Source: Proteles cristata cristata
Taxonomy: Eukaryota > Chordata > Mammalia > Carnivora > Hyaenidae
NCBI GenBank assembly: GCA_017311185.1
Contig: JAESUZ010002706.1
Location: 372,001-436,000 of the forward strand
DNA length: 64,000 nucleotides
Reading direction: 5' to 3'
Shown here: positions 1 through 10,859 of the stretch, piece by piece
How the letters are laid out: each line of letters begins with the position of its first letter
Position numbering within the stretch: position 1 is the first letter of the stretch
Made by a program: the position numbers and the translations under genes
The notes under the pieces: model-generated
Told to the model about the DNA's origin: nothing
The model's database searches: none
What the model saw: only the letters and a program-made list of their open reading frames with translations

Positions 1-1234
1 CACTGTGAGCTCCAGCACATGCCACAGCATGACCCCGAAGTCTATGCCCCGTGCATCCTTACCCTCTTTCTCTCCAGCAACACCCCACTCAGTGCTTCCT
101 AAGAAATTCCCATCCCTCTCAGCATTTCAGCAAACTTTTGGGATTCCTTGAAAGTTCAACTTAGTCTTCACTTCCTCTCATTGACTGGGCATAGAGGGGC
201 AAAGGCTTTCCTTTTCTCCTTTTGTGCTTTTAATCTTGGAAAAGGATACCTTCAATAAAAAGGAAAATGCTTTCCTGGAGACTTAAAAGTCAGTGAAAGA
301 GAAGACCATGGAGTGAGAAGGCACGTGGAGAGTGTGCTCAAGGAATTTCTCCCAAGAATCACTGGTCTTAGGGTATTTCCCTTTTGCCCCACCCTTCTCC
401 TTCTGAATGAAGCAAAGGAATGACAGCATAGCCTAGCTGTTTCTGCTCCTCTCCAAAACACACATCATGGAAGGGTGATTATGTCCCAGGCCAGGAGCAT
501 GGAAGAGCACCAGATGCCGCTAGGAGCAGGTGTGTGGCACCCACATGTGCGTGGCCGTGCACCAGCGTGGCATCAGGTAGGCAGACCATATGTGGGAAAC
601 ACAAGGCAGGATGTTCCTCAGCAGGGCCAGGATGGGGAAAATCAGGGCTGGGGAATCCACTTCTCTTCTCTTACCTGGGCTTCCCCATTCTTGTTTCCGT
701 ATTGGTGCAGATGAGACTGGCAAGGAATGTGGAAGAGGACCATGGAACCCTCATGAGTCTATCTTCTGCTAGTGGGGATGACATGTGCTGATATATTCAA
801 ATTATCTTCCTGACTCCCAATATGAACTAAAGGCAAACTTCATGGGATAGTGCAGCATCTCAGGGTTAGGAAAGAGGGGACCCTCCCCACCCTTGGATCT
901 GAAGGAGAAAGGGATGAGAATGGTTACCAGAAGCTGAAGGAAGAAAGGATAACATGGCCAGCTTGAGAGCAACACTTGTAGGTAAAGGCTGCAGCCAGCC
1001 CAAGGCTACCCAGGACAGAATGGGAAGGGAATAAAACCCCCAAACTCTCAGTTTTCCACCCCAATCTCCTGCCAAGCTCCTTATTGTTCAAATCAACTGA
1101 AAGTCAGAGGCAAGGGAGCGCACTGAGGTGGCCTTTACAGTCTATGGAGAATGCAGAGGATCTGGGGCACAAACAAAAGAGAGAGACAGACATATACCAC
1201 ACTATGTGGGAATCACTTATATTTCTGTCCTCCA
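1..1234. other. Unique sequence, no gene seen
   Basis: I recognise no repeat family, exon or RNA gene here. Open frames on both strands stay below about 90 codons, with no signal peptide, domain motif or codon pattern pointing to a protein. Base composition is mixed and CpG is rare, as in ordinary mammalian non-coding DNA. Confidence 0.5.
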
Positions 1235-1305
1235 TCTAGACCACAAGTCCCTGGAGGGTAGGGTGCGTGTGCCCTGTGCTCAAAGGACACTCAATAAATA
1301 GTGAT
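1235..1305 (+). repeat. L2 LINE 3' end fragment
   Basis: The stretch follows the L2 3' terminal pattern: a 'ctagaccacaagtccctgg' segment, a 'gagggtagggt' segment, then 'actcaataaatag'. L2 is an extinct mammal-wide LINE. This copy is short and diverged, as expected for its age. Confidence 0.6.
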
Positions 1306-2235
1306 TCCACTAACAAGGGAAAGTATGAAAGAAGGAAGGAATGTCATCAAGAGTGCAATCAAAGCTAACTTTCCCTCATATCTAAACTAGAACCTGGTTA
1401 TTATTACTTGTATCTTAGGTTCACTCTCCAGTGTGCAGGGGAAGCTGTCGTTCCCAGTCCATCCTCTGAATCTTTCCAGGGCAACCACTCCCTGTTTCCT
1501 AAGTCTCGCTGATCAGAGTCATGATACTCCAAGCTGGAAAACGCCTCACCTGGGGAGCCGATGGCCTGGACAGCTGGCCGGGTGCCCCAGAGATCCTGGA
1601 AGCTACCATTGAACTCAATGCCCTTTGCAGCGAGGTGGGGGGAGCCAAGCGTTGCACGTTGCCTTGCTCGGCAGTTATTATGTTAACCGCCAGCAGCCAG
1701 CCTTCTCTAGACTGTCCAAGAAGCCCTGCCATTGGAGGCTGTGGCTATCCAGGGGCCTCAAACCAAGGCGGGTGCACAGACTCTAGCATCCGGCTGAGCT
1801 TGGGGCCCATCAGCAGAAAAGACATGACCGACTGCAAAACCCCACATCCCCAGGATGTGCTGTTTCTCTGCATCAGTCTCAGCACCTGCGGCCAGTGGTC
1901 AAGTCCGTGGAAGGTGCTCTTCGTGCATTGGAGCACTCCACAACCCCTCTCCAGCTGAACAAAGGTACTGTACTTCTGCACACAGGCTGTCAGTATACTC
2001 CTCCCGTGTGTTCCCCTCCTTCTCCCTACTTTTCATTTGGAAAGTTTCATTTATCCCTCCAGACCCAGCTCATGCTCTTCTTCTTTGCCAGCACTCTTTC
2101 CACACCCCTGCCGCCAGAGGCTAACCCAGCCCTACCTCCTAAGGAGCTTCTTTACTCCCCTTCCTGGCTCCCACAGCAGGTGGTGATCCCTGGATTACAC
2201 CTTTATAATGGGTGGTTTCTATGCTGTACTCCCCC
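1306..2235. other. Unique sequence with a 145-codon open frame of doubtful meaning
   Basis: A 145-codon plus-strand frame at 1521-1958 overlaps minus-strand frames of similar quality. It has no recognisable domain, transmembrane segment or signal peptide and sits in moderately GC-rich DNA where such frames arise by chance. I do not call a gene. Confidence 0.45.
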
Positions 2236-2337
2236 ACCAGACTATGATCCCCTCAAGGTCAGGGAAACTGTTGCTTTCATCTTATTATCAGCCTAGCACT
2301 AAGACAGGACCTGGCACATAGAACTTTATTGGATGGG
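2236..2337 (+). repeat. L2 LINE 3' end fragment
   Basis: It shows the L2 terminal layout: 'cctcaaggtcagggaaactg', then 'cctagcac' and 'cctggcacatag' blocks followed by an ATT-containing end. This is the same portion of L2 as at 1235. Confidence 0.6.
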
Positions 2338-2490
2338 CTTTAGCCTCAAGGGGCCAGAAATCAGACACCCTGGCCCAGATATCAGACCAACATGTGGAGA
2401 CCAAACTATACCACATATCAGCTTTGGACAGGGCTGACTACTGCTGGAAGCCCCAGTCATCTCATCTCTCGGGCCTTAATTTTGTTAGCT

Positions 2491-2650
2491 AAGCATTCCT
2501 TCATTTGTTCGTTCACCAATTCACCCATTCGTTCATCTGAGAAATATTTATTGAGCACCTGCTATGTGCTGGGGATTCAGAGGGGGAAAAAGACACAGCA
2601 CTGAAGCTCTTGCAACCCTTAGACTCGAAGGAGAGACAGAAAAGTAAACA
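2491..2650 (-). repeat. L2 LINE 3' end, antisense
   Basis: The motif 'atttattgagcacctgct' followed by 'atgtgctggggattcag' is the reverse complement of the L2 3' end. The preceding 'cattcgttcatctgag' matches the terminal L2 repeats. Confidence 0.65.
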
Positions 2651-3339
2651 GACGTGGTAGGGGAAGTAGAGGGGCCTGTCTGATCCTCGGACGAGGAGCC
2701 TGACCATAACTGGGAACAGAGGGCGCCCAGGGAGATCAGAGTCAGCTCAGTTCAGCAGGGAAGAAGCTGGGAGGGCAGGGTTCTACCAGGACACTGACCC
2801 ACGGCAGTAAAACCAGGGCTTGATCCAGAAGGAGGGTTGTGTTATCATCTAGAATCCCCAGCCAACTGTGCCGAGGCCCATTACAGATTCCAGGCACAGA
2901 GCTCTTGAGACACAGGCCACTAATTTACACCCATCCTCTGTTTTTTTCTTCATGCTAACTGGCATCCCTGTCTGACCTTCCCCAATCCCCTGACAACCTG
3001 GGTGTCTGCCTGGCCAGCAGCCATCCAGAATTTATTTTTTTTTTCCAAGCCCTGGCTGAGACCCAGGACACATGGGAGGGGGACTGGGGGGGTGGGAGCA
3101 GTTTGTGCTGAGGCAAAGCCTGCCCTTCCCTTCAGCCCAGCCCCAGGATGGGCCAGCTTACCTCTGAAGTGATGCCCAGCCGGTAGGGCTGCTTTTCTCC
3201 TACCCCCTGGAGATACCCAGGCCGATTTCAGTGCAGATGGCACCAGCAGATGCCAGTCTCTAGGAGGACCCCCTCCTCCCTAGCTAATGAGGGGAGCAGG
3301 TGAACAAACCAGCAAAAGTGTACAGGGGTGGGAAGTGGA
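2651..3339. other. Unique sequence with a G-rich tract
   Basis: No gene or repeat family is recognised. The only distinctive element is a run of four G-tracts at 3074-3096 that fits a plus-strand G-quadruplex. Short minus-strand frames cross the region without recognisable domains. Confidence 0.45.
3074..3096 (+). other. G-quadruplex motif
   Basis: Tracts of 3, 5, 7 and 3 G are separated by loops of 1, 3 and 1 nt, which satisfies the standard four-tract rule. Folding is inferred from the pattern only. Confidence 0.6.
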
Positions 3340-3442
3340 GCAAACACTAGATTAAGAAGTAGGAAAGCTGGGTTCCAGTCCCAACTCTGCCATGAATGAG
3401 CTATGTGACTTTGGGCAAGTGACTTCACCTCTCTGAATCTAG
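3340..3442 (+). repeat. MIR SINE
   Basis: The MIR core is clear: 'gctatgtgactttgggcaag' is followed by 'tgacttcacctctctgaatc'. MIR is an ancient tRNA-derived SINE found across mammals. Confidence 0.8.
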
Positions 3443-3501
3443 TGTTCCTGTTGTCTGAGTCTGCAATTCTAGCTGTCGGGACAGCATTTACTGCTTTGAA
3501 A

Positions 3502-3585
3502 GAAAAGCACCTCGTTCTCATTTCTGTTCCACCATTAACCTGCTGTGTGACATTAGGTAAATTCCCTCACCTCTCTGTGCTGAAG
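3502..3585 (+). repeat. MIR SINE, second copy
   Basis: A second MIR core appears only about 60 bp after the previous one: 'cctgctgtgtgacattaggt' then 'cctcacctctctgtgctg'. Same orientation suggests either two insertions or a local duplication. The two differ enough to favour separate old insertions. Confidence 0.75.
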
Positions 3586-4321
3586 TTAGCACAAGTTTAC
3601 AAGTCACACTGCATACAGCACGGGATTAAAACAGTGTAAAATAAGGGTCACACTGAACCCAAGAAGAAGTCCTGAGGATCCATGAAACACTTTCCCCCAC
3701 GTGCTCCCACTGCCCCTATGCTGGGATCCCCCAGTCGCAAAGAAGCTCCTGGTCCACCTGTTACAATTTCTGTTCTCCTCTGGACTCCTGCCCTTCCTCC
3801 TCACTTACAAATCTTCCTCCTCTTAGCCAGGGTCCTCTGTGGCCATCTGTGGCTCAGATGTGCCAGCTCGGTGAGTCTGAGGCCAATTGTAGGAATTCTC
3901 AGCCTTTACGGACTCGGTTCCTCACCTTGTGGAAACCTGGCCTGGCCTCATAGGGACAGGAGGGGCTGGCTGCACACTTGTTGGAGGTGATGCTGGGCTT
4001 ATCTGCAGCCCCACAGCAAAGGGGTAACCAGAGCCACTGAGAGGCAACCACGAGGGCTATTGATCAGAGAACCCCACTTTTCACTTCTGGAAATAGTGGA
4101 AGAAACACTTAATTAGGTCTGGACTTGAGCACAGACTAGCCACAGTAGCCTCTTAGAAATGCAAATGTGTGTCTTCTGCAAACTGACAAGGAGGCAAGCT
4201 GACATGGTTAAGGATAAGGGGCTGCCTGGTGGCCATCCAGGGAAATAGGATGTGGGGGTGGGACAAAATACACTGGAAGTTTCTCTAGACTCTGAAGCCC
4301 ATGAGGGAGGAAATAAAATGT
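3586..4321. other. Unique sequence, no gene seen
   Basis: A 102-codon plus frame (3682-3990) is present but shows no domain or signal peptide and overlaps a minus-strand frame of 66 codons. I see no repeat family until the SINE at 4343. Confidence 0.45.
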
Positions 4322-4342
4322 AAAAACCTTGAGAGAGAGAGA

Positions 4343-4556
4343 GGGGTGCCTGGGTGGCTCAGTCAGTTGAGTGTCTGACTTTGGCTCAGGTCATGATCTC
4401 ATGGCTCATGAGTTCAAGCACCGTGTTGGGCTCCGTGCTGATAGCTCAGATTCTATGTCTCCCTTTCTCTCTCTTTGCCCCTTCACCACTTGCTCTGTCT
4501 CTGTCTCTCTCTGTCTCTCAAAAATAAATAAAAACAGTACAAAAATAAAAATAAAT
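4343..4556 (+). mobile_element. Felid tRNA-Lys SINE (SINEC_Fc type)
   Basis: The tRNA-derived head 'ggtgcctgggtggctcag', a B-box-like region, a CT-rich middle and an A-rich AATAAATAAA tail define the element. A perfect 17-bp target-site duplication 'aaaaaccttgagagaga' flanks it at 4322-4338 and 4557-4573, showing L1-type retrotransposition. The head carries several substitutions (for example 'cagttgagtgtctgac'), so it is somewhat older than the copies at 42587 and 60043. Confidence 0.95.
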
Positions 4557-4573
4557 AAAAACCTTGAGAGAGA

Positions 4574-4829
4574 AGACCCCAGAGGCAGTCCCCAAGATGA
4601 AGAGTGCCAACCAGGATACATCTGAGGAAAGCAGCTATGGGCTGGGTGCAAGGCATTGTTTTCAAAGTATTGCAGGCAGCCAGGCCCTTCCAGCCTACCG
4701 AGTTCAAGTCTGGCCATGCAGCTGCTGATGTGCTGCTGGGGCAGAACCAGAGTGCTTTGAAATTTGGAGATCCATGGAAGGGATGGAGAGACCCAAGGGT
4801 TCCCTAGATATCCGTGGACATTTGTAGAA
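4574..4829. other. Unique sequence
   Basis: No recognised element. A minus-strand open frame of 171 codons (4406-4921) runs across this stretch but is made largely of SINE and MIR sequence, so it is not a gene. Confidence 0.5.
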
Positions 4830-5045
4830 TAATAGCAAAAACTCACACTTATGTAGCATTCACACAAATTAACTCTGGTTATCACAAAGAGCACTGTAAG
4901 ATGATCACTATTATTTTCCATATTTTACAAAGGCACAGAATGGTTAAGAAACATGTCCAAGGTTAAACAGATGATTAATGCCAGAGCCACACTCTGAACT
5001 CCAGAGTCTTCTTCTAATGCCTATGTCCTTAACCATTATGCAACA
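4830..5045 (-). repeat. MIR SINE, near full length, antisense
   Basis: The order matches an inverted MIR: a 'tatgtagcattcacacaaat' end, a 'ttttccatattttacaaagg' block, the core 'catgtccaaggttaaacaga' and a 'ccttaaccattatgcaac' tRNA-related end. At about 215 bp it is one of the most complete MIR copies here. Confidence 0.8.
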
Positions 5046-5976
5046 CAGTGTCTCTACAGTGAATCAGGATGCTGCCTTCTGTAGGGCAGGGCCCTGCCTC
5101 TGTGTGGGGGTAACCTGCCAGAAGGACTGAGGGCCCCAGGGCTAGCCCAGGTCCACACCTGCCTGGGACCTGGGGGAATCCAGCCCCAAAACCTAGCCCC
5201 AGGCACCTGCCAGTCTCACAGCTGGCCTAGAGATAAGGGCTGGGGACCTCACAGCACCCACATTCTCCACAGCAACGCCCAGCCATCAGTTTTAGGCTAA
5301 AACTTCCCATGGCAGCCCAGCCTTTCCCCAAACTTTTACAAATGCTGGAAGATAAAAGCGCAGGAACCGGCATGAATGGAGTGGGTTTTTAAGAGACCAT
5401 GTTTAACATCAAGATCCCTCTGATGTGAGTAATTTGGATTCTGATGCATTTCTGGATTGTTTGTTGAATTATGCATCAGCAGCTTCTGGTGCCATAAAAA
5501 GCGCCACTGTCACATGGCTGCTCGGAAACCTGCAGCAATGGAGACAGTTGGGTTCACAGTTTGGAGACTGAGAGCTGCCTTTGAGGATCGTGAACCAGCA
5601 GAAAAGGAGAGGAGCGGGGAAGCGGAGAGAAGCTGATGGGAAGATCTGGGGAAAGGAGAGAGGTGAGCTCGCTCCTCCCCACACACTCATGAGAGCCCAG
5701 CGAGAACAGACCCGGACACAAGGTGAGCACTCATGAGCTTCCTGGCGGTCCAGCCACATGCACAGCCCTGAGAAAGGAAGGAAGAGGGCTGGGAATTCAC
5801 CCTGAAGCATCACCCATCATCTCTGCTGCCTGAAATGTGTCACTCCTCCAGGTGGGTACTCCCAGCAGTGGGGCCCTTCTGCTGGGCCAAGGGTAGTTAC
5901 CGCTGTCATTATTAACTTTTTGCTATGTGTTTGTACATTTCTTGCAGGCTGGTATCCTTATTTTAAAAACAGAATC
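5046..5976. other. Mostly unique sequence with a conserved-looking block
   Basis: GC-rich to about 5260, then AT-rich with clustered TTTTA, GATGCAT and TTATGCATC motifs. A minus frame of 114 codons (5469-5813) lacks recognisable features. No repeat family is seen. Confidence 0.4.
5290..5530. promoter_or_regulatory. Candidate conserved non-coding element
   Basis: A block free of repeats with densely packed sequences of the kind found in developmental enhancers: 'gataaaagcgc', 'ctgatgcattt', 'aattatgcatcag' and 'cataaaaagcgcc'. This is inference from composition and motif density; no conservation data are available. Confidence 0.25.
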
Positions 5977-6183
5977 TGGGCCACCGGGGTGGCTCAGTCA
6001 GTTGACCGTCTGACTTCAGTTCAGGTCATGATCTCATGACTCATGAGTTCGAGCCCTGCATCTGTCAGCACAGAGCCTGGAGCCTGCTTCAGATTCTGTG
6101 TCTCCCTCTGTCCTTCCCTGTCTCGCATGCTGTCTCTCTCTCAAAAATCAATAAATATGAAATAAATAAATAAATAAATAAAT
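5977..6183 (+). mobile_element. Felid tRNA-Lys SINE, older copy
   Basis: The head 'ccggggtggctcagtcag', the block 'cacagagcctggagcctg' and an (AAAT)n tail identify the SINE. The duplication 'aaaaacag(a/c)atc' at 5965-5976 and 6184-6195 has one mismatch. The first bases are altered ('gggccaccgg'), so the insertion is older than the ones with perfect duplications. Confidence 0.9.
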
Positions 6184-6479
6184 AAAAACAGCATCCAATG
6201 ACAGCATGCCTGCATGCCTGTTTGGCTGAGGGCACAAAGCAGGGAGGTAGTGCACCTAGCATCCCATGGTACTAGGTGGCTGGAATAAAACCGAGTCTCT
6301 GTTTCCTGACTTCCAGGCTCTCAACCATCAGCCAGGGCTTCCCATCTCGCTGTGGAGGCTCCCAGCATCTCTGACAACGTCAGACTCATTACTTAGGCTG
6401 GTAACTCCAAGTCCTCTGCCTGGGGCAGCAGAGAGCTAAGGCATGGAAACCCTAAGCCCAGCCACCCAGTACAAAGCTG
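6184..6479. other. Unique sequence
   Basis: Short interval between the SINE and a MIR; no feature recognised. Confidence 0.45.
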
Positions 6480-6672
6480 AGCTCTGCCTCTAGGAAAGTG
6501 TATCTTTGAGCAGGTTCTTAACTTCTGTACCTCAGTTTCTTCATCTGCAAAATGGGCTTGATAACAGTTCTTGAGCTTCCCTGAATGAGACACTACATCT
6601 GAAGCTTTGGCTCAATGTCAGGGGGATAGTAAGTGGTCAATACATATCATCTGCTGTTTTCATTATTGTTAC
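6480..6672 (+). repeat. MIR SINE
   Basis: The blocks 'acctcagtttcttcatctgc' and 'aaaatgggcttgataac', then 'agtaagtggtcaatacatat', follow MIR from the core to the 3' end. Confidence 0.8.
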
Positions 6673-6984
6673 TCTCCGGCAAAACTGCTGTGAGTTCAGA
6701 AAGCTAACCCCAAAGTTGTCCAGTGAACACCTTGATGAGCATCCTGCCCTCCCCACAGGACCATGTTCTCACCAGGGCAGTTTCTGTTAAGTCTCCCAAA
6801 CCAGGAGGGCCAAGCCAGGAGGCCCCGGGGTGCGCTGGAATTGTCCCTGTGGTACTGTCACCACGCTGATCTGGCAGGAAAATCATCCCTGCAACAGGAC
6901 TCTTCATGAAGCCAGTGAGCCAAAACCACCCTCCTGGACCAGCCTAGTTTGGGAGCCCGGGCTCCAGGGATGCAGAACGGGCCC
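6673..6984. other. Unique sequence
   Basis: GC-rich, with no recognised repeat. Short minus-strand frames only. Confidence 0.45.
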
Positions 6985-7150
6985 CGCAGCCCAATTATAA
7001 ATCAATCTAGCAGCGCTCACCAAGCCGATTGCCATAAATGGCTCTAAAAGCTCAGCCTCTTTGGGCCCACCAGGCTCAGGCCTCTGAGATTAATGAGCAT
7101 CAGCTGCAGACAGGCTGGTGGGGACAGACGCCGCCGATCTAATGAGCAGG
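6985..7150. promoter_or_regulatory. Candidate conserved enhancer-like block
   Basis: Inside a GC-rich setting this block packs homeodomain-type cores and related motifs: 'caattataaatcaatc', 'gccataaatggctc', 'gagattaatgagc' and 'gatctaatgagc', with retained CpGs (cagcgctc, aagccgatt, gccgccgat). The TAATGAG core occurs twice about 50 bp apart. The regulatory role is inferred from motif spacing and absence of repeats. Confidence 0.35.
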
Positions 7151-7689
7151 GTGGCCCAGCCCTCACCATCTTGAGGTGGGCGGGGCTCATGAGCAGGTGT
7201 CATTGTCATGCTGCCCTTTTGCTTTGAAAAGCAGAGCTGCTGTCATCAAGTGGCATCTCATTACCCCACCCCAGGGTGCCGTGGGAGACTCAAAAGGCCA
7301 TCCACAAAGACCTGGAACTCGGAGGTCACAACCTTTTGTCCCTTGGCTGTGTTGGAGACCATGCTTTTCTCAAGGTCTCTTGAGCCTGGGGCCCAAAGAG
7401 ATTTTAGAATCCTGACATGGCCTCCTTCCCCACGCCACCTGGTTGGTGGTGCATCTCAGTGCAGGGGACACTGCTAGAATTTTCCTCAGTCACCTCTGGT
7501 GTGGTCAGATGCACCAAGTACATGGATTTCGAATCACCTGGAGTTCATACACATCTATGTGGAATTCAGTAAGCACGAATGTCCAGGATTATTCTGGTCA
7601 CCAAAGCACACAATTCAGCCCCCACCACATTTGAATGTCAGTCCTGGACACAGGCCCTCAGGAGACTGTCCTGTAACTACAACAATGAC
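7151..7689. other. Unique sequence
   Basis: Overlapping plus-strand frames of 63 to 89 codons occur here without domain features. No repeat family is recognised. Confidence 0.45.
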
Positions 7690-7790
7690 AATGATCATTT
7701 ATTGACCTTTATTTTGTGCCAGCAACTGTTCTAAGCCCTTTCAACCTACTAATTTACTCAGTAAATAAAAATAAGAGATACTGAGTAAAA
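7690..7790 (-). repeat. MIR or L2 fragment, antisense
   Basis: The sequence 'catttattgacctttatttt' then 'gccagcaactgttctaagcc' matches the reverse complement of the MIR 3' end, a pattern shared with L2. Assignment between the two is uncertain. Confidence 0.55.
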
Positions 7791-8119
7791 AAGGGTCAAA
7801 TTATATTAAGGCAGTCAATGCAGGTGAAGCAGAAAAGGGAACCATTACTTAGACTGGAATGATTGAGACAGCTTTCACAGGGGATCAGGACCACCTTGGC
7901 CCTATTGAGTGTGGGAGGAATATTCCAGAAGCAGAAGCAGGCACACCCAGGGCAGGGATAAAGCGAGTCCCCTGACAGGCACATGCCTATGATTTGGGGG
8001 GACAGAGCCTTGGGGCCACAATGTGTGGCGTCTGAAAATATAGCTAGGATGAAATTTCAAAGTTAAGGTTTTATTCCTGATTAAAGTTTTCTTCACTTAA
8101 CTGTGCTTCTTTTCCATTT
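7791..8119. other. Unique sequence
   Basis: Nothing recognised. Short minus-strand frames only. Confidence 0.45.
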
Positions 8120-8530
8120 GTCAGGAAAGTAATGTTTTTCTTTTAAGGAAAAATTTACACACAGTTAAATGTATTGATCTGAAGTATACACTTTGATGAG
8201 CTTTTTAAAAAAAATGTTTTATTTATTTCTGAGAGAGGGAGAGAGACAGCATGAGTCGGGGAGGGTCAGAGAGAGAGGGAGACACAGAATCTGAAACAGG
8301 CTCCAGGCTCTGAGCTGTCAGCACAGAGCCCAACGCAGGGCTCAAACCCATGAACCACGAGATCATGACCTGAGCCGAAGTAGGACGCTTAACCAACTGA
8401 GCCACCTAGGCGCCCCAATGAGCATTTAACAAACGTACTCATTCACCCTGGTCAAGATCAAGAACACTTCCATAGTGCCTGAAGAATAAGGAAATTTTCT
8501 TTTACAACCTGATCGTTCTGTCCCTACATC
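8120..8530. repeat. Old L1 fragment split by a SINE
   Basis: Left part: 'gtatacactttgatgagc'. Right part: 'aatgagcatttaacaaacgt' and 'gtcaagatcaagaacacttc'. Joined across the SINE they follow a mammalian L1 3' untranslated pattern ending in 'agaacatttccat'. Strand of the L1 is not resolved. The SINE at 8209-8416 is nested and therefore younger. Confidence 0.55.
8209..8416 (-). mobile_element. Felid tRNA-Lys SINE, antisense
   Basis: On the minus strand it runs from 'ggggcgcctaggtggctcag' to a T-rich tail complement at 8209. The imperfect duplication 'gatgagcttttta' (8195-8207) versus 'aatgagcatttaa' (8417-8429) marks the insertion into older L1 sequence. Confidence 0.92.
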
Positions 8531-9715
8531 TTCTAGGCATTTGTGGATCAGTATAAATCAAAATAATCAGCTTCCTCTCTTGCCCATCTCTGTTCACCCT
8601 CCCATCCCAGGAGAAAAAAATAAAATAAAATTAATCCATACCTGGAGAGACAAATGCCTAATGTCCCCAGAACCAAGCTCGACATGTGACATAGAGGGGA
8701 AGATCCCTATGTTTCTTAAATAAGAGAAGGAATAAATATCCTCAGATTAAAGTCTCCCAGGAAATAACAGACTCCGCTTTCTCCAGGCTCCCCTATGACA
8801 CTGACAGTCACAAAACTTTCCTGTCCCTTCTCTTGTGATTGAAGAGAAATCTCCAACAGGATGCCAGAGAGTATTTTCCGGTTACTGACTTCTAACCATG
8901 AACTCTCCTATGCTTTCTACAGACAGTCCACCTCAGGCCTCGAATTCCAGCTTCTCTGGGAAAGCAAATTTAGGGGATTAGGGATACTTATATTTCACCT
9001 AGGCTATTCAGTGACAATGTCTGAGGCCAAATGTGTCCCAACTTCAGATACCCTCCCTTCCTTCCCAGGCCCTCCCCAGTGTTCATAGACCAGGGCACTC
9101 CTTGATTGCCCTCAGGCAAAAAGCATCACAAAGCTTCCAGAAAAAGAGAGGCCCCAAGAAGGAGCATCCACGTGCCTGTGGGCATTTACTTCCTAGCCTA
9201 ATCATCACCTGCTGTGGCCATAAACCATGACTTGCCAACACCTTCCCCAATCCCCCCTCTCCCCCCCGACTGAGTCCCTGAGAAAGTCCCTTCTGCACAG
9301 CTTGCTGGAGAGGGCAGCTTATAAACAGCATAAGCCAGCATTCCAATCAGATTATTTCTCACTTGCAGTACTGCACAAAGAGAAAAAAAATAATGCTGAA
9401 CATTCTGTTCATGGAAGAAAAAATAGCAGCAGAAAACTGTCACATTGTTTGGTCTATTTTCAATTTCACTCTCGAGCCCTGGAAATAGTTATCTGTGCAA
9501 GCAGGACAGAGGAGGACTCCGGCAACCTGACACATAGGTCCCAAGTCAGGGTCGGGAGCTGAGGAAGAGAGAATGGTAGCAGTCAGGAGGGTGGGTACAG
9601 TGGGCTGGGTTACAGAGGGTCAGATGCGCCAGCTGTGGAGAAGGAACTCCGACTCAGAGAAGAAACAGAGACCATTGACTGGGGGGCACTGCTGGCTGCC
9701 AATGAGGTGTGGCTC
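8531..9715. other. Unique sequence, no gene seen
   Basis: Mixed composition. Frames of 60-111 codons (for example 9227-9562 plus) lack domain signatures. A C-rich run near 9255-9270 is low complexity. No interspersed repeat recognised. Confidence 0.45.
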
Positions 9716-10159
9716 ACAGAGCGAGGGTTCTCAACCTCCGTCACACACTGAGATCACCTGGGAGTTTTGAAAGACAATGTGATCACAAGGTAATCCCACG
9801 AATCTACGCGTGTGATAAAATCGTGCGGAACTGAACTCGCATGTGTGCGCGCATACGCAAGTGCACATAAAACTGGTGAAATCTGAATGGGCAAATTTGG
9901 TGTGTTATACCAGTGTCCATTTTCCACTTGGGCTATTGCACTATAGTTATGTAAAAATGCGACCATGGGGGAAACTTGCGTGGAGGGGTGCAGGGACCTC
10001 TCTGTGGAACCGTTTGCAATTGCATGCATATAACAATTTCAAAATAGAAAGTAAAAAAATGAAAAAGATGCTGTCTGGCTTAATGAGTGGGGGGGTGAAC
10101 CTTCTCCAACAAAGTTCTAACAGATGCCCAGGTGTGGGCAAGGTTGAGAAGTGCTGCCC
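9716..10159. repeat. Old hAT-type element (MER5-like) interrupted by L1
   Basis: The left end 'gggttctcaacctccg' with 'gatcacctgggagttttg' and the right end 'cagatgcccaggtg' with 'aggttgagaagtgctgcc' look like the inverted ends of a short non-autonomous hAT element. About 280 bp of L1 sequence lies between them. The family name is from memory. Confidence 0.45.
9790..10066 (+). repeat. L1 3' end nested in a hAT relic
   Basis: The order 'acgcgtgtgataaaatcg', 'ataaaactggtgaaatctga', 'cactatagttatgtaaaaat', 'gacctctctgtggaacc' and 'caatttcaaaatagaaagt' follows the 3' untranslated end of mammalian L1 elements. It holds an unusually CpG-dense part (9798-9860), including a 22-bp alternating purine-pyrimidine run at 9838-9859. 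Confidence 0.75.
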
Positions 10160-10859
10160 TAGGAGTCGAGATGCTGGCCGAGAAGTTAACAAACACGTGA
10201 AATGAAAAGTTACAAAACATGTGAAAGCAAATGCAGCAATCTGCACATGCTTCCAAAGCCTTCATTAGTACCTGTTGAATAAATAAACGAACTGCTACCT
10301 GAAGTATTATAGGCAATCAAAGAAAGGAGGAGGAGGAAGGCATCGTGGTAGAAGTGGGATCCAACCAGGACTCAACAGAGATGGGGAACTCTGATGCAGG
10401 AGCAGCAAAGGGCAGTGTAGGTCAATGATGAAAGGCTTGGAGAAGGTGTGGTCATACCAGGGAGAAGGAGGAGGCCTGAACTTGGACATGGTTGAGGAGA
10501 GAGGATGGACAACACCGTGAGTAAGAAATGCTTCCATTCCTGCCTTCGGGTAGGATCTCTCAACCACCTGAAACAGTTTTAAATCCTTACAAATTGCCAA
10601 GGGCAACTGTCAGCAAAAAGACAATTTTCCAGAAGACATTTAGCATCTCTTAGGTGACCAAAATGTGGAGAGCTTGGAGAAGCTTCAGAATATAGCATGG
10701 ATAAGTATGAAAGTAAGGCATCCTCCTCATGGCTCATAATCCCTTGCCGACCTGCACTCAGCTGGCCTTAGGTATCCCCATCTAGAATCCAGCCAAACAC
10801 TAGAACATACCAGAAATGATCTGGAAAGGGTCAACATAGCAATCTCACCACCTACACAC

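Noticed and set aside
4406..4921. 171-codon minus-strand open frame.
   Set aside because: It is mostly translated SINE and MIR sequence.
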